From NCBI RefSeq assembly GCF_963675165.1, contig NC_087382.1:2519567-2583566 (forward strand): a stretch of DNA of 64,000 nucleotides. Direction: 5' to 3'. Each line of letters opens with the position of its first letter. The stretch's first letter is position 1. A model generated the notes under the pieces. The model searched no databases. It was not told where the DNA came from and worked only from the letters and a program-made list of their open reading frames with translations. The stretch comes from Halichondria panicea (Eukaryota; Porifera; Demospongiae; Suberitida; Halichondriidae). Made by a program: the position numbers and the translations under genes. Below, in pieces: positions 25,357 to 44,922 of the stretch.

Positions 25357-28300
25357 TCACCAGTGCTTCGAGTCTTCCAACGTCTGTGCTAGTTTGGAAA
25401 ATCCAACAATCGGTACCTGCAAGGATTGGATAAGCTCCTCTTTGCTCAGCTCTTCTTTCATATTTAATCTCGTGATGAGCATCTCCCTGAGACAGTCTAA
25501 TTTGTCGCTCCGTTTGGCCTCAATTGCCTCGAGGATATGAGTAGGGACGCCCAGAGTCAGACCAATATAGTACCACTTGTTCATGGCAGGGTGGAGGTAT
25601 TCCAGTAGCTTAGAAAGGTATTTAGACTGACACTCATTAGAGCATGACCCCATCGAAGCTGAAGATGACAAACATATCTAAGTAAAGTTAGACCGTACAC
25701 TGAGAACTAACCTGAGTCAGTACATGGTCTCTTAGTGGTAGTTGTTGGTGGCTCACAAAGACGACGCTTCCCTGCATTTGTATATGAATGGTTAGCAGCA
25801 TATAGTTCACACAACAAACACTGATTAATAACTTACTTATTGGTTTTTCCTGTGCGGATGCCAAAGCTGACGTGAAAACCAAGACAGTAAATATTTCACC
25901 ACATTCGGGACAGCTTGGATCATTCCCCTGTCCCACAGCGCAAACAGGACACACAACATGGTTGCAAGAGGTGGTGGTTGATTCCACGTCTTTGTCACAT
26001 TTCTCACAGTAGATGGTGGGGTTGGCCCAGCAACAGACAATGAGCAGGTCAGCCCAGACGTCCGCCTCCATCGCCCAGAACTTGGAGTTGAGCATCCTTG
26101 CAGCCATTTCCAGTGGAGGACCCCATCCCGAGCGCATACTCTTGAGGAGAGACACCAACTCGTTCATTGAGAATGGAAGGAATGCCATCGCTTTTTTAAA
26201 ATTAGCAGTACGCATCAAACGAAATAGGAAAATCTTTAATTCTTCCATTCTATGAAAAAAAAGATATTTTTCTTAAGTCGCAGGGGACACAATGATTTTT
26301 TTAAAGCCTAGATCTGTACAGCAAGTAGGGTTAGAGGGTGTATGGTACCTTTCCAGTCTAGCTCCTTCCCTTCTTTCCAGTTTAGCTTCGATTTCTTCCT
26401 GTAAATTAATGAAATAATTTGATTATGCTAAGCTCCTCACAATGCACTATAATTATATGGAATCCTCAACTCCTCCCACAATAACTGGCTTAGACTTATG
26501 AACTTCGTACTTATTATTATTACAGGCATGCTAGGTTTCATAAGGGCAATATACTGGTTACCCAACCCATCCCCATAGAAACACGCTCTAAAGCAAAGAC
26601 AGTACCTATGTGGGTTTGCTTAAAATGGAGGAATGTAGAGCGACACCAATCCTTACCAATGCCTCCAACATGTCTAACGCGTCCAACAAGTCCGACGCTT
26701 CCAAAGCGTCCAACGCCTTCAACATGTCCGACGTTTGCATCGCGTGCAACGTCTTCAACGCTTTCAACCTGTTCAACGCCTTCCACCTGTCCAACCCCTT
26801 CCACCTGTACAACGCCAACTTCGCCTGAATCTCCCTCGCCTTCAACTTCGCCTGAAACTCCCTCGCCTTCAACTTCGCCTGAATCTCCCTCGCCTTCAAC
26901 TTCGCCTGAAACTCCCTCGCCTTCAACTTCGCCTGAATCTCCCACACTAAGTCCCAGAAATTCTGTCCGGTGAGGGGGGGATCAACTGGTGTGGTCAGCC
27001 CGCCCTCTTGTTGTTCTGTGTCCGATATAAACGGCGTGAATGTTTCTTGAAGTTCTGTGTCCGATATAAACGGCGTGAATGTTTCTCGAAGTTGGCCCAG
27101 TTGGGGGTTCTGGTGTATGTGTACGTACGTACATGTATAACAGTGCAAACAAAATTAATTAATGGTAAACACCAAACTATCTGTGAGGCAGAAATGTGAA
27201 TGGCCAAACTATACACACACATATAAATACTATATAGACAATACACATGACAATCCTCACAGGCACTGTGGCAGATTCTCCATCACTTAACATAGAGGCT
27301 TCTGGCCATCGCCGGGGCCTGTGCATGAGATTAAGTACATCCAACCATAGAAGATACAGTACTGACGTGGATGTGAAACGGCCTAGTATCCGGAGGGGTC
27401 CACGGGAATTGTCTGAAGCTATCATTGTAACGAGCAGATTATGTTAGAAACCCTGTAACTGTCATGTTTATATAGCAACCAGAGCGTAGTAAACAGTGTT
27501 CTGTGTCTGAAAACTGGTGAAAATGACTGGCACACATTGATACTTGCAGTGGGCTTGTAGGTAAGACTAGTTCTCTAAGCTCATGGGAGAATATCATATT
27601 TTAGCATAAATTTTCCTGTAAAAATACTTTGTGTGAGATTTTTGGCTTGGACAGTAAATATTCAGGTTACCATTCAGTAGTAATACTTGAAGTACACTGT
27701 AAACTACGAGGAGAATCTATGTTTGACAACTGTTATGAAAGTTTAAGTGCTATAGAAAGGGCTAAAGCATGAGTTAGTTGCACTTTTTGCGTGAGGTTAT
27801 TTCTAAACCTGTTGAGCCTACTTTTTGCATATTTAGCTGATGAAAACCTTCGTGTATTGATGCAGCAGGAGAATCTATTAACTAAGCATACAGTAAAGTT
27901 ATTGGAAAAATACAGCCTCAAGAAAAATATGTAAAATCCATGTACATGTACTGTTAAACAAAAATTAATGCTACGTTCTTATTACAACTACAATTATGAT
28001 TTCTATCAATAAGTTCACACGTACATGTACATGTCATTAACTTTCCAAATTGCAGTGTTGTCTTTCGCTGAGCTAAGATATCAATTGCCAAATGTTAGCT
28101 AATTATACTATCAAGTGAAATTTATCCCAGGACCTACTCGAGTGCTACTTCTCTAGGCAACACCATCGGTGAAGACAGCATTAACGTCCAACCTCTTTTC
28201 AAGTGCCGTGTATCTACACTTGTATAGGAATTTCGAACCGGCAAGTTGGAATGTGTCTCTCTCACAGCCACTTCGTAAACGATCAAGAAACAGTTTATCG

Positions 28301-28934
28301 TGTACTATAAATTAATACTCTCAAGACTATTATAATAATTATTAGCATGTACACGTACACGTACACGTACAGATCATCAACAATTTCACCGGGCCGTTTG
28401 CTTATCTCATGCTAGTGTTACGAGTCAGCCACACTTCTTTTGATCTACATGCATGCTACCAACATTGAGTGGCTTGCTTTTTGGATATAATTACATGGGT
28501 ACAGGGGTAGATCTACTATAAAATAATAATTATAGACTATTTACTAGACTAATTATAGAATAGTTAATATCATCTTGCACTGGACTGTACTTCCTCTACT
28601 CATTCTACCTCCTCACAGTCACTACTACTGTCTTTGCTTAATACACTTGCAGCATCAATATCCTCTCTGTTAATGCATAGATTCTCTTTTATCTGTCTCT
28701 GGCCAGTTCTGCCAACTCACTTACACAGCTTGGTATAACCTCGATAATTCCCTCGGCGTTTATTTGGAACAAATTGCCTAATTTACGGAAACTAGTAAAT
28801 TACCTCGGATATGCTCGTTACTATGATAGCTTCAAGCAGAATACCGGAATCCGGAAACGTTTCACATCCACGTCAGTACTGTATCATCTATGATCCAACA
28901 GACTCTCGATCGAATTGAATACCTTGTGAGTCAT
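25357..28934 (-). pseudogene. RD4: RING / Death-domain gene with a transposon in exon 1
   Basis: The start codon lies at 28934 (MTHKVFNSIESLLD), then a 1547-bp transposon (27346-28892) interrupts exon 1, which resumes with RPRRWPEAS and ends at donor 27261. Exon 2 at 27109-26657 has a 10-residue repeat (REIQAKLKA, about five copies) and a duplicated FTPFISDTE segment. Exons 3-6: 26398-26349, 26249-25837 (RING), 25771-25712, 25658-25357 (Death domain, short linker). Apart from the insertion the frame is open and phases agree. Confidence 0.74.
27346..28892. mobile_element. 1547-bp non-autonomous DNA transposon in RD4 exon 1
   Basis: Near-perfect terminal inverted repeats of about 36 bp (27346-27381 against the complement of 28857-28892, starting CATAGAWGATACAG) flanked by a direct repeat ATCCAAC (27339-27345 and 28893-28899). 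The 7-8 bp duplication suggests a hAT-like element. Sister units lack it, giving an empty site. No transposase-like reading frame is present. Confidence 0.85.
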
Positions 28935-29372
28935 TCTGACTTGGCACACTTATCACAATAGACCAGAACACCTTTTTCGCCTACGGAATTGGGTTGGTAA
29001 GCTATACAGCTACAGAGGCTGGAGAGCTAGATAATGCTATAAGCTAGCTAGAGCATAGATAGTAGATGGCTAGAGTGTGTGTGAAAATTGTACTGGTTCA
29101 GAAGTGCATGCTTGCATAATGCTAGTTCTATTAAAGAAAAATCGGCTTAGGAAAGGAAGATGTTCCTCCCTGCACTTATTGTGTAACAAAAACAAACCCA
29201 TCATGTACATGATATCTTTTACCAAGAGTAACCGGATTAAACCCATAATTAATTCATTATTCAGAATGTAATGTACAATCATACATGTAGTGTTTAAAAG
29301 CCACAGACATACCAAAAAATAAGCTAGCAGGTAGGAAGGTACAATGTTCACTATCAGGTGTTCTCTATGCAG

Positions 29373-30096
29373 CTACAAGGTGATGCCAGCCGCTAGGTAG
29401 ACTGTGTACATCTTCTGCAGTGCACACACATAAGCAGCGGTCCTTAGGTCCAGACCAAGGTTGTACTCACGAACAGCTCGCATGATTTGCTGCAAGGAAG
29501 GGGAAGAGTTTCTTAGAATGGTAGCAGAATTATTCAAGAGCTTAATTGAAATCAGATCCATTGCATTTAAATAATGGTAAACACCAAACTATCTGTGAGG
29601 CATAAATAAAGCAGAACACACTTTAATATTGTAACATGCAGTATTTATTATTTCACATGATCGAGCTACAATGGAGATCGACATGGATATCCATATTCGT
29701 GTAATATTGGAAAGTGTCTTATTTCTTATTGAGGTGCCGTAGGATTTTAAAGGGCTCTATTCTACAATATTAGATAGCGACATTACAATAGGAGTACACT
29801 TATAACACAGCTTGCTCTTACTAAGCAGGTTATGCCTTAGTTGCTACAGACACGATAACTTGGCTAGTGACAGCTCTCACCTTGGCAGATCTCTCCATGG
29901 TGTATTCTAGACCAGAGTTGACGATGTCCTTCTCACTAGCTCCAGCAATGCGAGCACTGAATGCAGGGGTGGCTGTGATGGGGATAGACCCAGCACGACC
30001 TCCAGAGAACTTGGCCTCTAGACTACGCTGGACACTGTCTGTAGGGGTGTGTGTGGTGTGGGGTATGTGTGTGGGGGTGTGTGCGTGTGGGTGTGT

Positions 30097-30154
<58 letters not shown>

Positions 30155-30299
30155 TGTGGGGTATGTGTGTGGGGGTGTGTGCGTGTGTGTGTGTGTGGGG
30201 GTGTGTGCGTGTGGGTGTGTGTGTGTGGGGTGTGTGTGGGGGGGGGTGTGGGGGTGTGTGCGTGTGCGTGTGCGTGTGGTGTGGTGTGGGGGTGTGTGC

Positions 30300-30335
<36 letters not shown>

Positions 30336-30390
30336 GTGTGTGTGGGGTGTGTGTGTGGGGTGTGTGTGTGTGTGTGCGTGTGCGTGTGTG

Positions 30391-30444
<54 letters not shown>

Positions 30445-30890
30445 TGTGTGTGTGTGTGTGTGTGTGTGGGGTGTGTGTGTGGGGGGGGGTTGAATTGGTA
30501 TAGAATAATTATGCTCTACATAGCTTAAACAAAAATTAATTGTGTACATTGAAGCCAGTATTATCAACTACGCATGCACATGTATGGACGTGACCTCATA
30601 ATTATGAACTTCCTAAAGCACATAGTATGATACATGAAAGCACAAATGACCTCTGTGACCTCTCCTCTCCTCACTACACACTCACCTAGTAAATGATTGT
30701 TGGAGTCTTCCTCGTGTTTCCAGGTCAACCGTCCATAACTGACATGGTTGAGATTCTTGAGCCACTCAAAATAGGACACAGTAACTCCTCCAGCATTTGC
30801 AAACAGGTCAGGGATGACCATAATGTTGCGATCCATCAGAATCTTCTCAGCAGCAATAGTAGTGGGACCATTGGCACCTTCTGCCACCAC
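29373..30890 (-). pseudogene. GDH 3' fragment, array unit 4 (exons 10-12 only)
   Basis: Exons 10-12 at 30890-30686, 30038-29881 and 29489-29373 are normal in length. Exon 9 is missing: a deletion joins the GDH intron directly to a MOB1 intron near 31530. Intron 10 is shortened and consists largely of a (TG)n tract. Confidence 0.88.
30041..30490. repeat. (TG)n tract at the GDH exon 11 acceptor, unit 4
   Basis: About 450 bp with GGGGTG and GCGTG variants. With intron 10 shortened, it makes up most of the intron. Confidence 0.9.
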
Positions 30891-31845
30891 CTGTGTACAC
30901 ATGAGGCAATCTCTGGGTCAGTAGAACTTTAGCTAAAACTAGAATAATAGTTTTTGAGCAAACCTACTTATGTAGGGATAGATATAGTCCTATAATTATG
31001 TAAGAGATACTTTAGGTAAATAGCTGTGAGCTGGCTAAGGCTATGGCTAATTAGAGTCACTTTCAATTTGTTTTATTTCCTTGCATTGAGCGATTCATCA
31101 GGACAAAAAATATGATAAAAACAAAATAGTGACTTTTATAGACAAAATGAAACACCTGACATGTGATATCCAGACATAAAACCAGCTTAAATTGTCAACA
31201 CTGGGTTATACTCTAGATCCAAATTAAAAGGCCTAAAAAAAACCTAATTTTCAGCTGCTAACTTGAATTCCAATAAAATTATAATGATTTTCTGCAAACA
31301 GAACTATTAAATAGTGTCATCAAAGTTCATATTTGAGAGATAAAAGTATTTGTTGATTTGGCCATACCATGGATAACAGCCCATGGTGGTCCGAGGCCGA
31401 AAAATTAGGGCCCCGGCAAAAATTTGGATTTAAACACATCATTTGGAAGGTATCTTTCTAAGCTTTCAGAAAATCAGAACATTTTTGAAATCGGATCAAC
31501 AATACTCGAGTTATAGCATTATATGCACTGTGCATGTAGCTTTGTGTGTGGGGGTGGAGGTGTGTGTTGAGAATACAAGGAAATCGATACATGAGTTAGT
31601 GTACAAAATTATTACAGAAGAAGTACACATAATTAATACACTGTACATGTACTAAAATGTTTTTCGACCATCTCAAATACATGTAATTATATGCAAACTT
31701 TACGAGTGTCAGTGGTTCCGCAAAAACAAAGATCTTATAATTGTATGACATCACAATCCTTGTCCATATCGCGGCAAAATTGTCTAAAAGTTTTTCAGAC
31801 TCGGGCAAAACATTCTGGTACTAATCATTCTACACTATGGCTTAC

Positions 31846-32568
31846 TGTTGACGGCGATCCACTCGTTGAGGTCTTCACCATCTGGTAGTTGCACAGCCAG
31901 TTTAAGATTCCCACTGCCCAGGGTAGCGGCCGCATGCTGTACAATAAGGAGGGAGGGAGTAATATTGAAATATTGGCAAACACTTGCAGTGTTCAAAGGC
32001 GAGGTTGAGTGTACATTAACACACACACAGTGTGGAGTTGGCAGGGGAGTACAGTATTGTAGGGGACCACATACTTGGTGGGTTTGGCATCTAAAGAAAC
32101 ACACACTTGCAAAAAAGACACTAAAAAGTGGAAGTATAACTACCGTACAACTAAATTGGATGTTTAAAATACTTCACACACGCATGGCGAAGTGAATTTC
32201 GTCTTCTGTCTTGGGAATGGACAAATGGCCAAACTAAACTAATAAACTATACCAGTACGATACGCTAGCTAGCTGGGTAGCTTGGCAACAACTCCCGAGT
32301 GGCTTGTACCAGTCATAACATACCTTCATCATGTCATGTTGGTGAGAGCCCTCTGGTATCTTCTTAAGGTGCTTCACAGTCTTAGTATTAGACGCTCTCC
32401 TGCAAACACACACACACACACACACACACACTTAGTACAGCATGCTACCACACACACAGCTAGTTAATTATTAAAGATACTACTTTAGCTCATTTTTACT
32501 ATCATGGTGTGTGTGTATGAAGTACTGCGTAGGTGATTAACTTACAGTCCAGATAGGAAGAAGCTCAT
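31846..32568 (-). pseudogene. MOB1 5' fragment, array unit 5 (exons 1-3)
   Basis: Exons 1-3 at 32568-32546, 32399-32324 and 31936-31846 are intact. Exons 4 and 5 are removed by the deletion that fuses MOB1 intron 3 to GDH intron 9 near 31530. Confidence 0.87.
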
Positions 32569-32941
32569 GGCTGACTCTAGTGAGAAGGTGCTTGGACGGT
32601 ACACACGATCTGCCCTAAACAAGCGTTCTTGAGACAACACAGCCAGTCGCTCTATTCCGAATAATCCGTGTCCCCACATGCAGGGTACAGAGGTCGTTTG
32701 TAGTAGCTCCCTCAATGACAACGCCGCTGCTTCATTATTCGTGGGGCGTGTCTATATTAATGAGCCACGCCCATCCAAAATGGCAATGCTGAATAATGAC
32801 TTCATATCAATTACAAAAACCATGTGATGAAGAAACTACTAATAAATCTACTTTGCCTGGCCTACCAACAAACATGCTTACACATAGCTTTAGTGCAATA
32901 TTAGTACAAGTAAATTAAAAGGAGGGTTAGTTTGGGATCGA

Positions 32942-34945
32942 TCACCACTGCTTCGAGTCTTTCAACGTCTGTGCTAGTTCTGACAATCCCACAGTCCGTG
33001 TCTGCAGTGATTTGATAAGCTCCTCTTTACTCAGCTTTTCCTTTAATCTCATGGAGAGCATGCCCTTGAGGCAGTCTAGACTTTTGCTCTGATTGGTCTC
33101 AATTGCTTTGAGTATATGATCAGGGACGCCCAGAGCCAGGCCAAGGTAGTACCACTCGTTCAACGCAGGGTAGAGGGATTCCAGTAGCTCATGAAGGTCC
33201 TTAATTGTGTAGGATTTAGACTGACTCTCATGAGAGCATGACCCCGTCGAATCTGGAGATGACAAATGTAACTAAGCAAAGTTGAATCGTACTCTGAGAA
33301 CTAACCTGAGCCAATACATGGTCTCTTAGTGACAGTTGTTGGTGGCTCACAAAGACGACGCTTCCCTGCTACATTGGTATACGAATGGTTAGCAGAATAA
33401 TAAAATAGTTCACACAATTAATAACTTACTTATTGGTTTTTCCTGTGCGGATGCCAAAGCTGACGTGAAAACCAAGACAGTAAATATTTCACCACATTTG
33501 GATCATTCCCCTGCCCCACAGCGCAAACAGGACACACAACATGGTTGCAAGAGGTGGTGGTTGATTCCACGTCTTTGTCACATTTCTCACAGTAGATCGT
33601 GGGGTTGGCCCAGCAACAGACGATGAGCAGGTCAGCCCAGACGTCCGCCTCCATCACCCAGAACTTGGAGTTGAGCATCCTTGTGGCCATTTCCAGTGGA
33701 GAACCCCAGCCCGAGCGAAGGCTCTTGAGGAGAGAGATCAACTCTTTCAGTGAGAATGACGCGGGTACTTTTTTAGTAAGTGTCCAACGAAATACACGAA
33801 GAGCTCGGATTCTATCAAAGAAACAGAATATATTTGTTAAGTTGCAGGGGACACAATAGTTAGCCTAGATTTTGTAGAGCATGTAGGGTGTATGGTACCT
33901 TTCCAGTCTAGCTTCCAGTCTAGCTTCCAGTCCAGCATTTCTCCAGTCTATATGCTGTTGCTGTGAATTAAAGAAATCATTTGATCATGTTACGTATGCT
34001 TCTCACAATGCACTATGGAATCCCAACATCCAATCCCCTATAAACTGGCTTACACTTAAGAACTTCATACTAATAATTCATAAGCAATATATAGGTTGCC
34101 CAAACCATCCCCATAGAGATACACTCTGGGGCAAAGACGGTACCTATGTGAGCTTGTTTAAAATGGACGAGTGTAGAGCGACACCAATCCTTACCAACGC
34201 CTCCAATGCGTTCAACCAGTCCAACTCAAACACCTTCAACGCGTCCAACACCTTTAAAGCGTCCAACGCCTTCAACCTGTCCGATGCTTTCAACGTGTCC
34301 AATGTGTCCAACGCTTTCAACGCGTCCAACGCTTTCACCGCATCCAACACTTTCAACATGTCCGATGCTTCCAACACCTTCAACATGTCCGATACTTCCA
34401 ACACCTTCAACATGTCCGATGATTCCAACGCTTGCAACGTGTTTAACGCTTTCAACGTGTCCAACGCCTTCAACTCCTTCAACGTCTTCAACGCCTTCAA
34501 CTTCACTTTCAACCTCTTCAACTCCAAGTTCAACTCCTTCTGCAACTCCTTCTCCTTCTGCAACCGTGCAACCTCTTCAACTGACCGCACTCTTATTTTG
34601 AAGTCGGGGAATGGTGAAGTGATCATGTTAAAACTTAAGGTATCCTCGATTCCAGAGAAATCCTGTGTGAGGAGATCAACTGGTGTATTCAGCTTGCCCT
34701 CTTGTTGTTCTGTGTCCGATATAAACGGCGTGAATGTTTCTCGATGTTGGCCCAGTACTTGGGAGTTCTGGTGTATGTGTACGTACATGTATATGCAGAC
34801 AAAATCAATAGTATTAAATCACCAAACTATCTGTGAGGCAGAAATGTGAATGGCCATACTACAGATATTAGACAATACACACAACAATGCTCACCGGCCG
34901 GGGCCAGAGGTTATAATCCAGACCCCTTTGTACCTCGTCAGTCAT
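32942..34945 (-). pseudogene. RD5: RING / Death-domain gene with a 10-nt deletion in the RING
   Basis: Exons at 34945-34895 (MTDEVQRGLDYNLWPRP), 34767-34195, 33960-33899, 33811-33430, 33355-33296 (approximate; RKRRLCEPPTT) and 33252-32942 (Death domain). The RING exon is 382 nt rather than 392: ten bases are missing near 33498, which removes the last CPEC pair and shifts the frame (GNDPNVVKYLLS). The long basic linker of RD1-RD3 is also missing and exon 6 uses a nearer acceptor. Confidence 0.76.
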
Positions 34946-35033
34946 TCTGACTTGGCACACTTATCACAATAGACCACTGCAAGCTGGGAGCGCTAGATTG
35001 AAGAGTTCTCTTGGCTAGCTAGCTAGAGAAGTG

Positions 35034-35093
35034 TTAGCCTCGATTCCAGGCCGCACTTCACTCATCAGGGATGTGCGGCCTGGAATCGAGGCT
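35034..35093. repeat. AGCCTCGATTCCAGG hairpin element, copy 3
   Basis: Same palindrome in unit 5. Units 3 and 4 lack it at the matching position. Confidence 0.8.
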
Positions 35094-35390
35094 GGTTGCA
35101 TAACCTTAGTTTCTATTAAAGAAAAATCGGCTTGGGAACAACTGGAACTTCCTTGTTTCTTTCTTTGTTCCTCTCATATTTTTTCTTATGTGTGACAAAA
35201 CAGTCTCTTTTATAATAATTATAGATACGATGTATCTTTTACCAAGAGTAACCGGATTAAACCCATATATAATTCACTATTCAGAATGTAATCTACAATC
35301 ACATGTAGTGTTTAAAAGCCACAGACATACCAAAAAATAAGCTAGCAGGTAGGAAGGTACAATGTTCACTATCAGGTGTTCTCTATGCAG

Positions 35391-42251
<6,861 letters not shown>

Positions 42252-42509
42252 TTTCTAATAGTTGTAGCTTGTCTTTCTGTGAGTGTGTCAGTGTGTGTGG
42301 GCCAGTCAACTCACCGGAAGTGGTAGGGGGTGTAGCATAGGAACGACGTCATGTGACATCCTGTCTAATATTCGGTGACCTCTAACCCTGATTTGGACAT
42401 TTGACCTTTGAACTCTATTCTGAGCTAGCTCTCCACAAGGGGTGTTAGTTTTACACTTTAGTGATTGCAGGCTTGTTACGCTGATCTAGTCTGAGTTGAG
42501 ACCTGCATT
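42252..42509. promoter_or_regulatory. Putative shared promoter of GDH and CLN6
   Basis: A 258-bp gap separates the divergent start codons of GDH (42251, minus) and CLN6 (42510, plus). Both 5' UTRs and promoters must lie here unless there are distant first exons. I see no clear TATA box. The bidirectional role is inferred from spacing alone. Confidence 0.45.
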
Positions 42510-43708
42510 ATGGCTACTAGAAGACCTCTTCACAAACAGCAAAAAGAGAGGACGGTTGCAAGTAAAGATCCACCAGGAAAAGCAATTGTAATCTAGTAGA
42601 TCACACTATTCGTTTATATTTGCACAAGCTTTCCCAGGTTGCATAAATATGCATTAATCTGTGACGTTTATTTTTGCAGAATGGAGCTCAAATTCCGTTC
42701 CATTTCAACCTGTGGCTCTTTCTGACGGTTGAGAACTGGTTGTTTGATTTCGGACGTCCTATTTATGCACTGTATGCATCTGATATGTTCCCCCTCTCCC
42801 GGCCTAGTATAGGGGACTACTGTCACATGGCCTACAATATAGCCACTGCACTCTGTGTACTGCAACTACTGGACCGATGCGCTCGCCCAGTACCCAAATA
42901 CCTGCAGGTTAGCAGTTACAGCTAATAATAGCAAACTGTTTGAAACCTTCATAATTAGAGCCTTTCCTGTGCTGTATTTGTTGATTAATTGTTCCTAAAA
43001 ACAGCCGATTTTTACAGTTATATCAAAGTTAACTATGCCTTTATAATATGCTTATAAAATTAACTTACCAATGGCCTTTATCAAATAACGACTAACATTT
43101 AGTTGCATTCCGTCTCCCCCATACAGCATGTTCTGGTGGCAGTGTTTGTGATGGGTGCCAGCATCCACCTGGTGGGAGACTCTGTACAGCATAGACTGGT
43201 GCACATCGGATACAAACTACACTTACCTCTCAGCGAAAACCCAGTCATGACCAACCTGCAACCACCAGCTCTGCTCGAATTCTTCAAACTATTGGAGTTT
43301 TACGACGAGCACCTCGGTCACTGGGTGTGGTATGTCCCCCTGTTTGCTACCTATGTGCTCATGTTCTATGGTGGATTTGTACGAGAAAATCCGTCAAAAA
43401 TTCCCATTGCTGGTTGGATATTACTATTGCCGAGTGCTCTATTTGAATGGTATTTAGTTACCGAAGGACAGATTTTCGTACCGTTCCTGATAATGATGGC
43501 TTGTATGGTTTTGATACGATTGTTTCGATCAGGGGAATTTTTGGATAGTAACGGACAATGGCTGTTTCTGAGGGGAGCATTGACGCTGGTGCTCATCGGG
43601 GTGTGGGTGATCTATTTATGGGACGATGAGCAGTTGAGACGGAAATATCCCGGACTGCTGTATATACCCGAGCCGTGGTCCTTCACTTCCCTCTATATTA
43701 TGAACTAG
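42510..43708 (+). CDS. CLN6: CLN6 transmembrane ER protein
   Basis: Three exons: 42510-42587, 42680-42907 and 43127-43708, phases 0/0, 295 aa (human about 311). CLN6 is a multi-pass ER membrane protein that, with CLN8, helps export lysosomal enzymes; loss causes neuronal ceroid lipofuscinosis in mammals. Diagnostic stretches are IPFHFNLWLFLTVENWLFDF, GDYCHMAYN, MGASIHLVGDSVQHRL, ENPVMTNLQP and YYDEHLGH-like FYDEHLGHWVWYVP. Several hydrophobic segments follow to the C-terminus (SFTSLYIMN). The start ATG opens a short basic leader (MATRRPLHKQQKERT), as in the human protein. It is tail to tail with TAF12, 213 bp apart. Confidence 0.95.
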
Positions 43709-43921
43709 ACTGAACATTATAAATTTTTTTTTGTTAATATTTTTGTAAGTTTAATTACATGTAGGTATGATATTAATTAATTATCGTGCATGATTCAGAC
43801 ATGAAAGTTCACAAAAAGTGCAAACTAGCTAAATAGAGGAGTTGGTGAGAGAACAGTTAATTGCAATACAACACTAGGAAAACACAGTCAGTGCATACAT
43901 GAGTATATAGTATTTTCTTCA

Positions 43922-44922
43922 TCATCTCTTGGATTTCTTGACTTGGTTCATTCGCTGCATGGAAGAGAAAGATGCGAATCAAATAAGAGAAGGCTAAGAT
44001 AATTACATAGGATGACCAATCACCATAGTAACAATCTATTCTCACCTGTTTATGTGCCTCAGTGGCTGTGGACTTTTTAGCTGGAGCAGCTTCACCTGAA
44101 CAAGGAGTAATTAATGTATGGTAGCAAATACTGAGGCAAAAGGTAAACAACTTACCAAGTAATAGCAAACACCTTTACCAAATATTTTACCACCTAGATG
44201 CACGCACACACACACACACACCACCCACACACACACACACTCCACTCACCCCCACACACACCCACACCACACCCGCACGCCACTCACCTGAGAAACCAGG
44301 TGTGGTCATATTCCAGGATGTCTCCAGATAGACTTGCACGTCCTTAGCCTCAAGTACTCCTGACTTGCGGTGTTTGGCCAGACCACACGAGGCACTCACT
44401 GCACTCTCTATGAAGTCATCAGCCATCTGAAGCAGAACCTAGATGATGCAAAATTATTAGGCATGATATAAATGTGATAGCTAAGAGCTACCAAATGCAC
44501 ATTTAAGTATCAATAGTTACTGGTAGTCAGATTATAGAAAAATGCAAGTCTATAGCATTTGTTTCGAAAATTGATGGAGTTTTTGCTCATCACAACCCTA
44601 TGATATAAGCATGCCATGAGATAGACCTTTATAAGAGCTACACAATGAATATGAAATTTAGTTTTATACACCAAACATTATTAGTTATGGGCAGTCAAAA
44701 ATGGGGTATGTTTTGGTACGTTAAAAGCTCTACAATAGAAATGAACTTTAGTAGCAAGTTACTGGAGATACAACACTCACTCACTCAGGGACTGATACTA
44801 GTGTCTACTGCATGTACTGAGCTAGCACACACTCACATCTTGTACGTCTTCATCCAGCACTTGTTTGGGGTCAATCTGAGCAGCCAGGTGAGTCAGTCTA
44901 GTCTTACTGAGCACACTACGAC
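43922..44922 (-). CDS. TAF12: TAF12 histone-fold subunit (3' exons; 5' end not found)
   Basis: TAF12 pairs with TAF4 through an H2B-like histone fold in TFIID, and is also in SAGA. Exons: 44922-44837 (LSKTRLTHLAAQIDPKQVLD), 44438-44288 (VLLQMADDFIESAVSASCGL, AKHRKSGVLEAKDVQ, WNMTTPGFS), 44095-44046 (TEAHKQ) and 43954-43922 (RMNQVKKSKR, stop). Phases agree. These cover the whole histone fold and the end of the protein. The acceptor of the first listed exon implies at least one upstream exon with the start codon between 44923 and about 45149 or overlapping the COPS5 5' region; I could not identify it. Confidence 0.9.

Larger units (their letters stand above)
24617..31527. repeat. Tandem array unit 4
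   Basis: About 6.9 kb. It has MOB1 exon 5 only, RD4 with a transposon, and GDH exons 10-12. Its right boundary is not the usual breakpoint but a deletion joining it to unit 5. Confidence 0.83.
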
